A model generated the notes under the pieces. The model saw only the letters and a program-made list of their open reading frames with translations. It did no database searches and was not told the origin of the DNA. DNA of 40,078 bases from Herminiimonas sp. (GTDB lineage Bacteria; Pseudomonadota; Gammaproteobacteria; Burkholderiales; Burkholderiaceae_D): positions 1-40,078 of the forward strand of contig JAQGLW010000162.1 of assembly GCA_028292665.1 (NCBI GenBank). The letters are read 5' to 3'. The first letter of the stretch is position 1, and the number at the start of each line of letters is the position of its first letter. Below are positions 8,179 through 16,740 of the stretch, piece after piece. Position numbers and translations under genes: made by a program.

Positions 8179-11100
8179 TTATCTGGAAGAGCTTTCTCTG
8201 ATGCCTTGTCGTGACGGGGTGTGTTGGCGCATGAAGGTTTCGATCGCTTCAGCCGACAAAGGCCGGCTGAAATAGTACCCCTGGATTTCGTCGCATCCAT
8301 GTTCGCGCAGAAAGGCAAGCTGATCTGCCGTTTCCACACCTTCGGCAACCACCTTCAGATTCAATGCGTGAGCCATCGCAATAACCGCATGGGTAATCGC
8401 TGCATCGTTGGAATCTTGCGGAATGTCCCGGATGAAGGAGCGGTCGACCTTGACGCAGTTGAGCGGGAAACGCTTCAGATTCGCCAGCGATGAAAAGCCG
8501 GTCCCGAAATCGTCCATTGAAATGTGGACGCCGATTGCCTTGAGTTCATTGAGCAACCTGATCGCGTGGCCGGCATTATTCATCACCATGCTTTCGGTAA
8601 TTTCCAGTTCGAGCATGCCCGGAACAAGACCGCTTCGCTGCAATGCGGCAGTGATGTCGGATAAAAGATCTCCATGTGCAAACTGGCGTGTCGACAGGTT
8701 GACGGCTATTCGAGTCGGCGGCAATCCCATCCGCTGCCAGGCGCGCGCCTGCCGGCAAGCCGATTGAAGGACCCATTGCCCTATCGGTACGATCTGTCCT
8801 GTTTCTTCTGCCAGCGAGATGAATTTAAACGGCGAAAGCAGGCCCTTTTCAGGATGCCGCCAGCGCAACAGCGCTTCGATGCCGGTGATTTCGCCAGTCG
8901 CTATATTCAATTTCGGCTGATAGTGAAGAACGAATTCATCATGCTCGATCGCATGGCGCAAATCCGATTCCAATACCATCCGCTCGAGCGAACCGGCGCT
9001 CATTTGCGCCGAATAGAATCGATGGTTATTTCTGCCGCCCTCCTTTGCACGGTACATCGCGATATCGGCATGCTTGATGAGCGTCTGGATATCCTCGCCG
9101 TCGTCCGGGTAGGTGCTGATGCCGATACTCACGGTCTGATGAAAATCGCGTCTTTCGATCGTCATCGGGGCAGCCAGTTGATCGATCAGCTTTTTGGCCA
9201 CGGAAATCAGCGCTGACGGCTCCTTGAAATTTTCCACCAATACGACGAACTCGTCCCCGCCCAGGCGGGCGACCGTATCGACTTCGCGCACTGCATGACG
9301 GAGCCGCCTGGCAGCTTCCTGCAGCACGCGGTCGCCGGCCTCGTGTCCCAGGGTGTCGTTGATATTCTTGAATCGGTCCAGATCCATGAACAGGATTCCA
9401 ACCCGGTGGCTATCACGACTGGCCTGGGCCAATGCATGCGATAAAACCTGGGAGAACATCACGCGGTTCGGCAGGCCGGTCAACTCATCGTAATGCGCAA
9501 GGTGGCGAATGCGTTCTTCCGACTTCCTGCTTTCGATGGCAAGTCCTGCGAGATCGATGACGAGCTGAACCAGACGCAATTCAAGTCCGGTCGGCGGCCC
9601 CGGCCGTCGGTGGTAAATGACGAAGGCACCCAGCACTTGTCCGAGGCGGCCCAATATGGGCCACGAAAAACACGCCTGCAATCCATGCGATAGCGCGGAC
9701 TCGCGGTACTGCGGCCAACGTGAATCGGCTGCAATATCGGATACGATGACAGGTTCTTTGCGATGGGCGGCTGTGCCGCAGAATCCGGCATCAGGCCCGA
9801 TTGATTCAGCAAGAATTTCATGTCGGCAGATTTCCGGCAAAGAGGTGCCCGCGCCCCAGGCAAACTGCGTTCCCTCATCGTTCAAGACCAATACCGAACA
9901 GAGCGCATCTTCGGATGCATCTTCAATCAATCGATTGATCGCCGCCAGCGTTTCTTCCAATTCCGCTCCGGCAGTCATCATCTTCAAGATGCGGTTCTGG
10001 CTGGCGACCAGGTCCTCGGCTTGTTTGCGCTCGCTGATATCCCGTATGCATGCAACAAATTGCCGCTCGTCGCTGAACTGAACATCATTGAACGCAAGTT
10101 CGATCGGAAACTCATGTCCATCGCAGTGCAAGCCGCTCGCAATCGCAGAACGCCAGTTGACGCCTCGAACACCCGTTGCCAGATATCGTTGCATGCCGTT
10201 CCTGTGCGCCTGGCGTAAACGCTCCGGCTGCAAGATTGCAAGATCCTTCCCGATGACCGCTTCAGGCCGGTGGCCGAACAGATCCAGCACTGCCGGATTG
10301 GCATAACGGATAATCGATTGCGCGTCGAGCATGACAATAGCGTCAGGCGTTGTCTCCCATAACGTGCGGAAACGTGCTTCGCTGGCCAGAAGCGCCGCTT
10401 TCCGTTGCAGGTTTTCCAGTCCGAATGCAATGTCGCGGGCTATTTCCGCGAGCAACGCGACCAGTTGCGAATCGAAGTAATCCTTCTCCGGCGCATACAG
10501 GGTCAAGGCGCCGATCACACGTTCGTCCTGCACAATCGGAAATACCGCCATCGATTTGAAACCATGACGAAATGCCGCGTCACGCCAGGGCTGCGTCCCC
10601 GGTTCGGCGAAAAAATCGTTGCAGACATAATGCCGGTTTTCGCGAATCGCCCTGCCGAGCGGGCCTTGACCTTCCGGCATGTCGGGATCGGTAGAAATAC
10701 ATACATCGTCCAGAAAGGTTCCGGCAAGTCCGTGCCTGGCAACCGTTTCAACCAATCGTGTCTGCCGATCTTCGATGCCGATCCAGGCCAGACTGAAATT
10801 GCCGCATTCGACAGCGATACGGCAGACTTCCGTCAGCAGCGCATCCCGGCTCTCGCCATGGATAATCGCCTGGTTGCACCGACTGCGTGCAGAATACAAA
10901 TTGGACAGTTTGAACAGCGAGAGCTCGGCCGCCTTGCGCTCCGTCATATCGCGAAAAACAAGAGCGGTCTTCCTGAGGCCGGCTCTATCGGTGAAAACGG
11001 CAGAGGAAATTCCAACTTCAATGCGCCGGCCATCCTTGCGGATGAGCCCGGCTTCTCCGCTGGACAAGCCGGTATCGGCGCGCTGCCTGATCAGCTCCGC

Positions 11101-11715
11101 GACCCGCGGATCGGTCATGTCCATCAGCCCTTGCCGGCCGATCGTCTTCAATTCCTCTTCGCCGTATCCCGATATGCGGCAGATTGCCGGATTGGCCGAC
11201 AGGATTTTGCCGTCAGGGGTAGCCAGCAAGATGCCGTCCAGGCTATGATTGAAGATGGATCGGTAGCGATCTTCATTCTCTTCAAGTATTTTCTCCGTGC
11301 GCTTGCGTTCGTTCGCTTCGACAAGCGTTGCCACCACGCGGTGTACACGCCCGGAGGCATCATCACGTTGCACGATTCTGCCGCGCGCCGCCAGCCATTT
11401 CCAATTTCCCGAAGCCTGCAGCACACGGAATTCGATGTTGCAAAATTTTTCGCCGCCCTTGAGACAACGCACGATGGCCATGTTGAGGCCGAATCGGTCG
11501 TCCCGGTGGATCAATGATTTAAGCTCCGCTGGAGTGGTCACGGTATTTTGCACCGGCCCCTCGAGCAGCACCGACCATTGCTCGCTCAAATAAACCTTAT
11601 CTTCAAACAGCTCCCATACCATGATGGCGAGACCGACAGATTGAGTAACCAGGCCCAGCAGCGAATCCGCGTCGAACTCAGGCGATGCACCATGATGGAA
11701 TCTGCTGATATTCAT
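8179..11715 (-). CDS. Cytosolic PAS-PAS-GAF-PAS-GAF-GGDEF-EAL protein
   Basis: About 1178 aa from the ATG at 11715 (AAGAG just upstream); a TTG at 11727 in the same frame would add four residues. Domains in order: PAS with PAC (about 16-135), PAS (150-260), GAF (285-435), PAS (447-565), GAF (580-730), GGDEF (motif 819-823, intact) and EAL (EAL 947-949, DDFG 1068-1071, EGVETADQ, all intact). The RxxD inhibitory site is present (R810, D813), unlike in the neighbouring GGDEF-EAL protein. No membrane segment is visible. Five sensory modules suggest integration of several small-molecule, redox or light-type signals into c-di-GMP turnover; ligands cannot be told from the sequence. The DUF2721 gene lies 190 bp upstream on the same strand. 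Confidence 0.94.
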   Translation of the reverse strand: MNISRFHHGASPEFDADSLLGLVTQSVGLAIMVWELFEDKVYLSEQWSVLLEGPVQNTVTTPAELKSLIHRDDRFGLNMAIVRCLKGGEKFCNIEFRVLQASGNWKWLAARGRIVQRDDASGRVHRVVATLVEANERKRTEKILEENEDRYRSIFNHSLDGILLATPDGKILSANPAICRISGYGEEELKTIGRQGLMDMTDPRVAELIRQRADTGLSSGEAGLIRKDGRRIEVGISSAVFTDRAGLRKTALVFRDMTERKAAELSLFKLSNLYSARSRCNQAIIHGESRDALLTEVCRIAVECGNFSLAWIGIEDRQTRLVETVARHGLAGTFLDDVCISTDPDMPEGQGPLGRAIRENRHYVCNDFFAEPGTQPWRDAAFRHGFKSMAVFPIVQDERVIGALTLYAPEKDYFDSQLVALLAEIARDIAFGLENLQRKAALLASEARFRTLWETTPDAIVMLDAQSIIRYANPAVLDLFGHRPEAVIGKDLAILQPERLRQAHRNGMQRYLATGVRGVNWRSAIASGLHCDGHEFPIELAFNDVQFSDERQFVACIRDISERKQAEDLVASQNRILKMMTAGAELEETLAAINRLIEDASEDALCSVLVLNDEGTQFAWGAGTSLPEICRHEILAESIGPDAGFCGTAAHRKEPVIVSDIAADSRWPQYRESALSHGLQACFSWPILGRLGQVLGAFVIYHRRPGPPTGLELRLVQLVIDLAGLAIESRKSEERIRHLAHYDELTGLPNRVMFSQVLSHALAQASRDSHRVGILFMDLDRFKNINDTLGHEAGDRVLQEAARRLRHAVREVDTVARLGGDEFVVLVENFKEPSALISVAKKLIDQLAAPMTIERRDFHQTVSIGISTYPDDGEDIQTLIKHADIAMYRAKEGGRNNHRFYSAQMSAGSLERMVLESDLRHAIEHDEFVLHYQPKLNIATGEITGIEALLRWRHPEKGLLSPFKFISLAEETGQIVPIGQWVLQSACRQARAWQRMGLPPTRIAVNLSTRQFAHGDLLSDITAALQRSGLVPGMLELEITESMVMNNAGHAIRLLNELKAIGVHISMDDFGTGFSSLANLKRFPLNCVKVDRSFIRDIPQDSNDAAITHAVIAMAHALNLKVVAEGVETADQLAFLREHGCDEIQGYYFSRPLSAEAIETFMRQHTPSRQGIRESSSR

Positions 11716-11906
11716 TAGGCTCTTCAATCGGCTGGATGGTATGCGGGTAATTGCGACGATTATGCTTCAGCCTTGACAATGCTTCAAGCATCAACTTCCT
11801 TCAAATTGCACAGACGTGTGCTTATCTGACACAGACAACAAGTAAAAAGCCGACGATGGCGGAGTTTTTCCGGACCGCGATGGAATGCCGGTTCCGCGGA
11901 TTCGTT

Positions 11907-12350
11907 TTATTTGAGCATGGGCCTATGGCGCATGGCCATGGTTGCGGTGGAAATGAATATTTCTCTCAGCAGATAGATGAAACTGCCGATCAGGGCCAGC
12001 ATCGCCAGCACAAACAGCGTCGCAATGAATTTGGCCAAACCAAGGCCGAGCGCATCGCCGACAAAGAGTGCCGCGATCACGACGCAGATGAACAAGGCGC
12101 AGGTGGTGCTCAAGGTAATCGCGCGGTTGATCAAATGCGTCCTGCGGTAAAGAATTTTAAGTTCAGCCACGCAATCGGCTTGAGCCGACTTGTCCGTGTC
12201 GATACGGTCTTCGAGCACGCGCGAGCGATCTATGATCCGCGCCAGCCGATTGGTCAACACCAGCAAATTAGTGCCGACGCCGGTTAATAAAAAAACCGGC
12301 GCGATTGCCAATTGAATAATGTGACTGACATCTCCGAGCTGGATTTCCAT
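11907..12350 (-). CDS. DUF2721 family membrane protein (147 aa)
   Basis: The N-terminal segment LGDVSHIIQLAIAPVFLLTGVGTNLLVLTNRLARIIDRSR is the family hallmark: a membrane helix followed by a conserved basic/Asn motif. After a soluble stretch (about 45-75, TDKSAQADCVAELKILYRR) come two long hydrophobic helices (about 78-98 and 105-130) and a short C-terminal tail. It is an inner-membrane protein of unknown function. The ATG at 12350 has only a weak ribosome-binding site. The leader contains a perfect hairpin, AAGTCTT-TCGG-AAGACTT (12403-12420), about 50 bases before the start, which could affect mRNA stability or translation. Confidence 0.85.
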   Translation of the reverse strand: MEIQLGDVSHIIQLAIAPVFLLTGVGTNLLVLTNRLARIIDRSRVLEDRIDTDKSAQADCVAELKILYRRTHLINRAITLSTTCALFICVVIAALFVGDALGLGLAKFIATLFVLAMLALIGSFIYLLREIFISTATMAMRHRPMLK

Positions 12351-13031
12351 GTCTGACTGTTTTTAGAATTGAAAGCAATAACGGAATCGCACATGCGATG
12401 TGAAGTCTTTCGGAAGACTTGCCTGAAACCGGCCAACAGTCTATCAGTTAGTTGGGACCGCACAAAACTCGATCAGCCGAGCTCCGGCTGCACAATTTCA
12501 GCAAGCCGGCATTCTTGACGATCAAGCCGCCTCCTTTATATCCGCGCGGATTGCAAATCATGCGGAGGCGCTATTTCTGATTATTACCGTTTCAAGTCAT
12601 AAACTATTTCCAGCAGCCTTGATAAGGCGCAAAGAACTGATAAAGTACCGATGAATAACCTTGCATCATTATTGTCTCGGTGCAACCATTAGTATTCTTT
12701 CGTACAAAGTCGCAACGTTATATTCAGCGTCCTTTTGACTTTATCGGATATCGTGTTTGCAGCGTAAATCACAATGGAAGAGATTTTTCTGTTGCCGGTT
12801 AAACCGTTTTGAATGCGGCCTTGTTAACACAACGAGGCTGTATCGATGCGTCGTATGTGGTATGGCTCATCACTCAAGAAGAGAATGATCAGCGCCTCGA
12901 CGGCAACCGGCAAACAGCATCAGGCGTCTTGAATAACAACGGGTTTTAATATTCCAAGTGCAAATGCTCGTGTCATAGATGGATTATGCGTACAAAACCC
13001 TTTGCACAAGCTGCAGGCTTAGGCAATAAAT
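12351..13031. other. Long divergent intergenic region with nested palindromes
   Basis: 680 bp lie between the DUF2721 gene and the sensor kinase. Visible structure: a 7-bp hairpin with a TCGG loop (12403-12420); a nested palindrome (CGCCTCC 12528-12534 with GGAGGCG 12564-12570, enclosing ATCCGCGCGGAT 12540-12551); and a weak FNR-like box TTGAT-AAGG-CGCAA (12619-12632, 8 of 10 consensus bases). I see no credible coding frame. Confidence 0.5.
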
Positions 13032-14189
13032 ATGAGACATGTAATGATTGATCATCAGGAACGCAGTTCTATTCAACTTTCTGACTTTCTTGCTCAAGTA
13101 TCGCTCTTTTCCTCGGACAAGATAGGCGCATGGCTATTGGCGATCATCCACTCGACCATGGATGGAGTGATTATTACCGATTCGATGCATCAGATCGTCT
13201 TGCTCAACATTGCTGCTGAACACATGTTCGGCTACACGGAAAAACAGATCCTGGGAAAGCCGCTTGATATGCTGTTGTCCGTACAAGCGCGGGCGGAACA
13301 CGGACAAAGCATGGAACGGCTTGCTTCGGGCAAGGCAAACGGAAAAAAAGTAACGAAAACCACTCTCAATCTTGAAGGCATGCGGGCCAATGGAGAGGAA
13401 TTTCCGATAACAGTTGTTATTTCACGAGTGGTAGTCCGCGGCGAAATATACATGGCCATAATTTTGCGTGAGACGGCCGGCCCCCAGATAACGGTCAGAG
13501 CCTCCATGGCGCCATCGGCGTCGCGTAAACGCGCCATGTCGTCGCAACAGGCAAACGAAGTCGAAAAAAGGCGTGTTTCCAGAGAGCTGTACGACGATCT
13601 TGGCCAACGATTAAGCGTCCTGAAGCTGGATATGGACTGGCTTGAAAAAAGTCTGCCGAATACGGACAAGCTCTCACCGGCTCGTATTGCACAAATGCAG
13701 GGGTTGCTGGACAATATCATCAGCAGGACCAAAAGTATTGCATCCAGTTTGCGTCCCCCGCTGCTCGACGACTTCGGCTTGTTGCCCGCGGTGAGCTGGC
13801 TGGCTGAAAACTTTCAGAAAAAAACTTCGGTAACATGCGAAGTGGAAAGCAACGGCATGACCATCAAACCCGGTGATCCGGTTGATTCCGCAATCTTTAG
13901 AGTTGTGCAGGAAGGTCTGCTTAATATAGAACGGCATGCGAATGCAAAAAACGTCAGGATTATTTTGTGGCATGCCGATGGCCGTATTGATGTAATAATC
14001 CAGGACGATGGCATCGGGATGGCGGTCGGCAGCGAAAACAAAACAGGTTGCTTTGGGTTGAATGCAATGCAAGAACGTATTTTTAATTTAGGCGGCACCA
14101 TCAACGTCAAAAATATCGATCCTCGGGGCGTCGCCATTCACGCTTCAATTCCAGTCGAGCCATTCCCACACACGGTAAGCACATCATGA
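13032..14189 (+). CDS. PAS sensor kinase of the NarX/DegS type with Tyr in place of the phospho-accepting His
   Basis: 385 aa. A PAS domain (about 33-148, STMDGVIITD and FGYTEKQILG) is followed by a HisKA_3 dimerisation domain and a C-terminal HATPase. The H-box reads RELYDDLGQ, where the family has RELHDDLGQ; Tyr187 is encoded by TAC at 13590-13592, one transition from CAC. The ATP-binding site looks intact: N-box VVQEGLLNIERHA (Asn298), G1 DDGIGM (325-330), G2 GLNAMQER (342-349). No membrane helix is seen, so the sensor is cytosolic. It overlaps the next gene by four bases (ATGA), a standard kinase-regulator arrangement. With Tyr at 187 normal autophosphorylation should be lost, although phosphatase or ATP-dependent allosteric functions could remain. 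The start has only a weak AGG upstream. Confidence 0.92.
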   Translation: MRHVMIDHQERSSIQLSDFLAQVSLFSSDKIGAWLLAIIHSTMDGVIITDSMHQIVLLNIAAEHMFGYTEKQILGKPLDMLLSVQARAEHGQSMERLASGKANGKKVTKTTLNLEGMRANGEEFPITVVISRVVVRGEIYMAIILRETAGPQITVRASMAPSASRKRAMSSQQANEVEKRRVSRELYDDLGQRLSVLKLDMDWLEKSLPNTDKLSPARIAQMQGLLDNIISRTKSIASSLRPPLLDDFGLLPAVSWLAENFQKKTSVTCEVESNGMTIKPGDPVDSAIFRVVQEGLLNIERHANAKNVRIILWHADGRIDVIIQDDGIGMAVGSENKTGCFGLNAMQERIFNLGGTINVKNIDPRGVAIHASIPVEPFPHTVSTS

Positions 14190-14830
14190 TCCGCATTGTC
14201 ATCGCAGACGACCACACCATTATGCGCGAGGGCCTCAAGCGTATTCTCGAGGGAGCCGACGATATCGAAGTCGTCGGAGAAGCCGTTGATGGTTTCGAAG
14301 CCCTGGCCCAGGTTCGCAAAGGCGGATTCGATCTTCTGATGCTCGATCTCTCCATGCCTGGACGCAGCGGCGTCGAACTGATTCGCCAAATCAAGGATGA
14401 AGTACCGAAACTGCCGATTCTCATACTGACGATGCATGAGGAAGAACAGTATGCCGTACGTGCGATCCGGGCTGGCGCGCGCGGCTATTTGACCAAGGAA
14501 AGCGCCGGAACGCAGCTGGTAAGCGCAATCAGGAAAGTAGCGTCCGGCCGTCCTTATATCAGCCTGGAAGTAGCCGAACAGCTCGCCATGGATGCAATGC
14601 CGTCCAATGAAGATTTACCCCACAAGCAATTATCGGATCGTGAATTCGAAGTATTCAGCCTGCTGGTAGGCGGAAAATCCATCACCGAAATTGCAGAACT
14701 GCTGCATCTGAGCGTCAAAACAGTAAGTACCCATAAGACGCGCATTCTGCATAAAATGGGAATGCCTTCGCTCGCCGACCTGGTCCAGTATGCGGTTGCG
14801 CACCGTCTTCTTACGCCTTTCAAGATGTAG
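14186..14830 (+). CDS. NarL/FixJ-family response regulator with LuxR-type HTH
   Basis: 214 aa. The receiver domain (about 1-120) has the acidic pair D8/D9, phospho-acceptor D54 in LLMLDLSMPG, and the conserved Lys in YLTKES. The LuxR-type DNA-binding domain (about 145-210) contains LSDREFEVFSLLVGGKS and the recognition helix region SVKTVSTHKTRIL. It is a transcription factor normally switched by phosphorylation. All receiver residues are intact although the partner sensor encoded just upstream lacks its His, so another kinase or small phosphodonor may act on it (inference). Translation is coupled by the ATGA overlap. Three TGTAGGA-type half sites lie 50-90 bp downstream, in front of the Crp/Fnr gene, and are possible targets. 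Confidence 0.94.
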   Translation: MIRIVIADDHTIMREGLKRILEGADDIEVVGEAVDGFEALAQVRKGGFDLLMLDLSMPGRSGVELIRQIKDEVPKLPILILTMHEEEQYAVRAIRAGARGYLTKESAGTQLVSAIRKVASGRPYISLEVAEQLAMDAMPSNEDLPHKQLSDREFEVFSLLVGGKSITEIAELLHLSVKTVSTHKTRILHKMGMPSLADLVQYAVAHRLLTPFKM

Positions 14831-14876
14831 GCGCCTGCCCGCATTCAATCGATCCCGTCCTGAATTCCTCATGACG

Positions 14877-14916
14877 CTGTAGGAATTCACCTACAGTGCT
14901 CCTCAATTCTCCTACA
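14877..14916. promoter_or_regulatory. Cluster of three TGTAGGA half sites (possible response-regulator operator)
   Basis: CTGTAGG-AATTCA-CCTACAG (14877-14896) is a 7-bp dyad, and a further TCCTACA lies at 14910-14916. Such spaced half sites fit a dimeric NarL/FixJ-type regulator, and the gene for one ends just upstream. It is not followed by a U-tract, so it is unlikely to be a terminator. Confidence 0.4.
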
Positions 14917-15088
14917 TGTTGATTCAGCGCATACCGATAGCTATTCATCGGGTCCATTGCGATACTACTAACTTATAACTTGGGCGTGACATCCAGCAAG
15001 TTAGCGCCTGAAATTTCCTATGCTTATTTGACGGATGCCATGCGTTCGCTTTATAGACGCTGACGTTAATGATTTTAATAAAAATCAT

Positions 15089-15102
15089 TTGACTTTGGTC
15101 AA
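15089..15102. promoter_or_regulatory. FNR/FixK-type box TTGAC-N4-GTCAA
   Basis: A perfect dyad TTGAC-TTTG-GTCAA lies 92 bp before the ATG of a Crp/Fnr regulator whose recognition helix has the ExxSR residues known to read TTGA/TCAA half sites. Autoregulation is the simplest reading. It abuts a second perfect palindrome, AATGATTTT-AATA-AAAATCATT (15068-15089). Confidence 0.6.
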
Positions 15103-15194
15103 TACGGAATACGGCAGCACTAGATGAAAAGCGGCAGCCGAATTTGGCTGTCACTGTTAACAAGTATCAACTTAATATGAGATAGGAGATAACT

Positions 15195-16076
15195 ATGTTG
15201 TCCACGCAAATGTCTGACATCCGTTCCGAAGCGCCACCCTCAGCTTTGCACTCATCTTCGTTGGAAGCGGGATGGCAACGGCAAGGAAAGCTCTGGTCCA
15301 ATCTTAAGGAACTCTGCGACTTGTTGCGCATACCGTCGGCATTCTCGGTAGGCGATGAAGAATTTCTTTTCCAGCATGTGCAATTCAAGACAGGGCAACG
15401 GATTCATACCATAGGACAACCCTTTGATACGCTTTATATCGTTCATTCCGGCTTTTTGAAAACTGTTCTGATTGATGAATTCGGGAACGAGCAGGTTCTC
15501 AGTTTCCCGATGAAAGGTGATTTATTCGGCGTCGACGGCATACACACGCGACGTTACGCATCCGAAGCGGTTGCCCTGTCCAACTGCGATCTGATTTTGC
15601 TTCCGTTCAAAAAATTCACTGCACTTGGACGAGCCCATATTGAACTCGAGCATGCGATGTATAGTGTGATGAGCCGTGAGCTGGTGCGTGAACAAGCCAT
15701 GGTAAGCATGCTTGGCGCACTCAGTGCCGAAGCCAGAGTGGCGCGCTTTCTGGTCTCTCTTTCAGATCGGTTTGCCGAGATGGGTTACTCCAGCAAACTG
15801 TTCAATTTACGGATGACGCGGCATGAAATCGGCAGCTATCTCGGCCTGACTCTGGAAACCGTAAGCCGCACGTTGTCCGCTTTTAATGAAATCGGCTTGA
15901 TCACGGTTGATCAGCGCTCTATCGGCATCAAGGATGTCGATGCATTGAAAACCCTGCGCCGTTTGCCGCCATCCAGCTCACGCGCCAAACAGGTTGCATC
16001 GAAAAAGGCAAAACAGCTTGCCGCCGCCCGGATTGAACCGGACGCCGCTCCGTGGGAACCGCTTGTAACAGTCTGA
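15195..16076 (+). CDS. Crp/Fnr-family transcription regulator lacking two Fe-S cysteines
   Basis: 293 aa, with TAGGAG six bases before the ATG. A cyclic-nucleotide-type beta-barrel (about 55-150) and dimerisation helix are followed by a winged HTH (about 205-240) with recognition helix GLTLETVSRTLSAF; E221, S224 and R225 match the DNA-contacting residues of FNR. FNR uses four cysteines for its oxygen-sensing 4Fe-4S cluster. Here only C41 (in KELC, aligning with the third) and C131 (in SNCDL, aligning with the internal one) remain, and Lys32 and Ser35 stand where the first two should be. So a classical cluster is unlikely, and another signal or constitutive binding is inferred. A basic Ala/Lys-rich tail of about 40 residues follows the HTH. 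The FNR-like box upstream suggests autoregulation. Confidence 0.93.
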   Translation: MLSTQMSDIRSEAPPSALHSSSLEAGWQRQGKLWSNLKELCDLLRIPSAFSVGDEEFLFQHVQFKTGQRIHTIGQPFDTLYIVHSGFLKTVLIDEFGNEQVLSFPMKGDLFGVDGIHTRRYASEAVALSNCDLILLPFKKFTALGRAHIELEHAMYSVMSRELVREQAMVSMLGALSAEARVARFLVSLSDRFAEMGYSSKLFNLRMTRHEIGSYLGLTLETVSRTLSAFNEIGLITVDQRSIGIKDVDALKTLRRLPPSSSRAKQVASKKAKQLAAARIEPDAAPWEPLVTV

Positions 16077-16092
16077 TTAAACGAACAGTCAA

Positions 16093-16130
16093 AAAGAAAA
16101 AGCCCTATTGATTAATAGGGCTTTTTCTTT
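16093..16130. terminator. Strong bidirectional intrinsic terminator
   Basis: A 17-bp perfect stem (16093-16109 with 16114-16130, core AGCCCTATT/AATAGGGCT) with a GATT loop has A-rich and T-rich flanks on both strands, so it should stop both the Crp/Fnr gene and the convergent phasin gene. It overlaps the phasin stop codon. Confidence 0.93.
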
Positions 16131-16740
16131 ATCTGCGTTTACCGGATGCATGTTTTCGGTTTTCACCTGTGTCGTCGGCATCGGCAATATTTGCGCCGGC
16201 CGCTGAATTTGCCGCTGCTGTAGCTGCCGCATTGGCGGCATTTTCAAAAGACGAGCGGGCCGCAACCATGTTTTTGTTGGCAAGCGCGGCTACTTCCTTG
16301 AATGCCGACTCCCAAACCGAAAACATGCCTGTCATCGGATTGAAAGCGGCTTCCTTCGCGCGCTCTGCGGTTGCTTCCAATGGTCTGGCTGTATTGGCAA
16401 CGGTCTTGCTGCTAATTTGCCCGACATATTGCTGTATGGATTTGCCGATCTCGCTTTGCATCTGGGTCAAAACCTGAAAAATTTCCGTCTGATAACTCAT
16501 TGCGTTTTCCGGACGGCTCAGAAAGCTCGACTGCAAACTTGCAAGCCCTCTTGGATCGCGCGTAGCGGCCAATGCCTGAGCGAATTTCAATTGTTCGGTG
16601 AAGGCATGGTGGGTTGCGTCGATTATCATGCGATCAATTTTCTCCGTACCGGAAAACATGACATCAGCGACCCGGCGCGAGGCTTCCAGTTGCGTTTGAT
16701 ACATGTCCACGATTGGATTTAATACGCTTGAGTTCGACAT
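16129..16740 (-). CDS. Phasin family protein (PHA granule-associated)
   Basis: 203 aa. The N-terminal two-thirds is amphipathic helix typical of phasins: VDMYQTQLEASRRVADVMFSGTEKIDRMIIDAT, then FAQALAATRDPRGLASLQSSFL and the conserved QTEIFQVLTQMQSEI. An Ala-rich coiled segment (AANAAATAAANSAAGA) and a basic tail (KHASGKRR) follow. Phasins coat polyhydroxyalkanoate granules and control their number and size; phasin-like proteins can also act as chaperones. The ATG at 16740 has AGGAGA upstream. It is a monocistronic gene ending in the shared terminator. A TTGACA (16940-16935) about 190 bp upstream is a possible -35, though the matching -10 is poor. Confidence 0.93.
   Translation of the reverse strand: MSNSSVLNPIVDMYQTQLEASRRVADVMFSGTEKIDRMIIDATHHAFTEQLKFAQALAATRDPRGLASLQSSFLSRPENAMSYQTEIFQVLTQMQSEIGKSIQQYVGQISSKTVANTARPLEATAERAKEAAFNPMTGMFSVWESAFKEVAALANKNMVAARSSFENAANAAATAAANSAAGANIADADDTGENRKHASGKRR

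Larger units (their letters stand above)
14831..15194. other. Regulatory intergenic region upstream of the Crp/Fnr gene
   Basis: 364 bp without a gene. It contains three TGTAGGA-type motifs (14878-14884 forward; 14889-14895 and 14910-14916 reverse), a TAACTTG/CAAGTTA inverted repeat (14976-15003), a perfect AATGATTTT/AAAATCATT palindrome (15068-15089) and an FNR/FixK-like box (15089-15102). This density of dyads suggests several regulators acting on the downstream gene. Confidence 0.6.

Noticed and set aside
10405-11517. A 370-codon plus-strand frame opposite the large PAS/GAF protein
   Set aside because: It is antisense to well-defined PAS and GAF domains and has no recognisable motif.
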